From Clostridia bacterium (lineage in GTDB: Bacteria; Bacillota; Clostridia; Oscillospirales; Butyricicoccaceae), in the NCBI GenBank assembly GCA_017547995.1, contig JAFYNW010000248.1, forward strand, positions 1 to 5,177: a stretch of DNA of 5,177 nucleotides, written 5' to 3'. Position numbers and translations under genes: made by a program. Positions 4,947-5,177 of this stretch are shown one piece after another (the stretch's first letter is position 1; the number at the start of each line of letters is the position of its first letter). The notes beneath the pieces are model-generated. The model worked only from the letters and a program-made list of their open reading frames with translations. It ran no database searches and was not told the origin of the DNA.

Positions 4947-5087
4947 TCCCTCAGTCTTGCTGACGCAAGCCAGCTCCCTCGTCAGAGGGAGCCAAGAAAA
5001 ATGATGTGTCTGCGACGCATTGGTTAAGGCGGGAGGGCGCAGAGACCCTCCCCTACATTCTTTTCGGGACGTCATAAATGCCGTCCC
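4947..5087. repeat. Second hairpin-repeat family (copy E), composite
   Basis: Contains CTTGC-TGAC-GCAAG (4956-4969), GCTCCCTC-GTCA-GAGGGAGC (4973-4992), GGGAGGG/CCCTCCC (5031-5052) and GGGACG/CGTCCC around TCATAAATGC (5066-5087). The TCCCTCAG...GCTCCCTC...GAGGGAGC pattern resembles a repeat I recall as frequent in gut Clostridia. The block at 5009-5031 is 19/23 identical to 2049-2071 in copy C, and the 5066-5087 hairpin has the same inner bases as 4571-4592. The element thus shares modules with the other family. No T-run follows the strong stem on the plus strand. Confidence 0.65.
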
Positions 5088-5120
5088 CTACAAAACGGAA
5101 ATTTTCTAGGAAATATTTCA

Positions 5121-5150
5121 CTGATAAATTTCACTTTTTGCTGATAGAAT
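5121..5150 (+). promoter_or_regulatory. Putative promoter for a gene beyond the right edge
   Basis: CTGATA (5121-5126, four of six matches to TTGACA) and TAGAAT (5145-5150, five of six matches to TATAAT) are 18 bases apart in A/T-rich DNA. They lie about 20 bases upstream of a good ribosome binding site. The motifs TTTCAC (5116 and 5129) and CTGATA (5121 and 5141) are each duplicated here, which could reflect an operator or chance. Confidence 0.4.
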
Positions 5151-5170
5151 GTAATCACGATAAAAAATTA

Positions 5171-5177
5171 CGGAGGA
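5171..5177 (+). promoter_or_regulatory. Ribosome binding site of an off-window plus-strand gene
   Basis: The window ends in CGGAGGA after an A-rich leader. GGAGGA is a strong Shine-Dalgarno match, so a start codon is expected within about ten bases past the window edge. This gene would be divergent from greA-lysS. Confidence 0.65.

Noticed and set aside
4836..5075. 79-codon minus-strand frame
   Set aside because: It reads through a hairpin repeat, the alternating GC run and an AT-rich tract. Composition shifts with the underlying DNA and no start signal is seen.

Overview
The window reads as a chromosomal piece of a Gram-positive anaerobe of the Clostridia, most likely a gut Oscillospirales/Ruminococcaceae-type bacterium. 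The reasons are the greA-lysS gene pair, a KtrB-like TrkH potassium transporter, Shine-Dalgarno sites of the AAGGGGA/GAGGAG type, a consensus sigma-A promoter, and intergenic DNA packed with short-hairpin repeats of a kind I recall from gut clostridial genomes. Genus cannot be fixed from the sequence.

Only three real protein genes are visible, all on the minus strand. From right to left, greA (transcript-cleavage factor) has a perfect TTGACA-N17-TATAAT promoter and a leader hairpin. It is followed after 14 bases by lysS (class II lysyl-tRNA synthetase), which ends in a strong intrinsic terminator at 2196-2236. These two form an operon serving transcription elongation and translation. The third gene (436-1806) is a separately placed TrkH/KtrB-type K+ transporter membrane subunit with all four selectivity-filter loops; no TrkA/KtrA partner is in the window. 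At the right edge a putative promoter and a GGAGGA ribosome binding site belong to a plus-strand gene that begins just outside.

The rest, roughly a third of the window, is non-coding and unusually structured. (1) A roughly 200-bp multi-hairpin element occurs as a tandem pair at 5-424 and a third copy at 1944-2165, with a diverged mosaic relative at 4471-4670. (2) A different array of short hairpins separated by a conserved AGTTATATT linker (1813-1932) sits on top of the trkH start. (3) Six phased copies of a GTGTCA-containing unit spaced 20-23 bp (4711-4835) look like a protein-binding array or the end of a transposable element. (4) An AT-rich tract is followed by a 23-bp alternating purine-pyrimidine run (4883-4905). 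(5) A further hairpin repeat lies at 4947-5087.

These repeats lie only between genes: directly after the trkH stop, between trkH and lysS, and upstream of the greA promoter. Their stems vary with compensating changes while loops and linkers are kept. Several open frames inside them are by-products of the repeat DNA and are not called as genes. No single obvious new protein system is present; the best candidates for undescribed biology are the repeat families.
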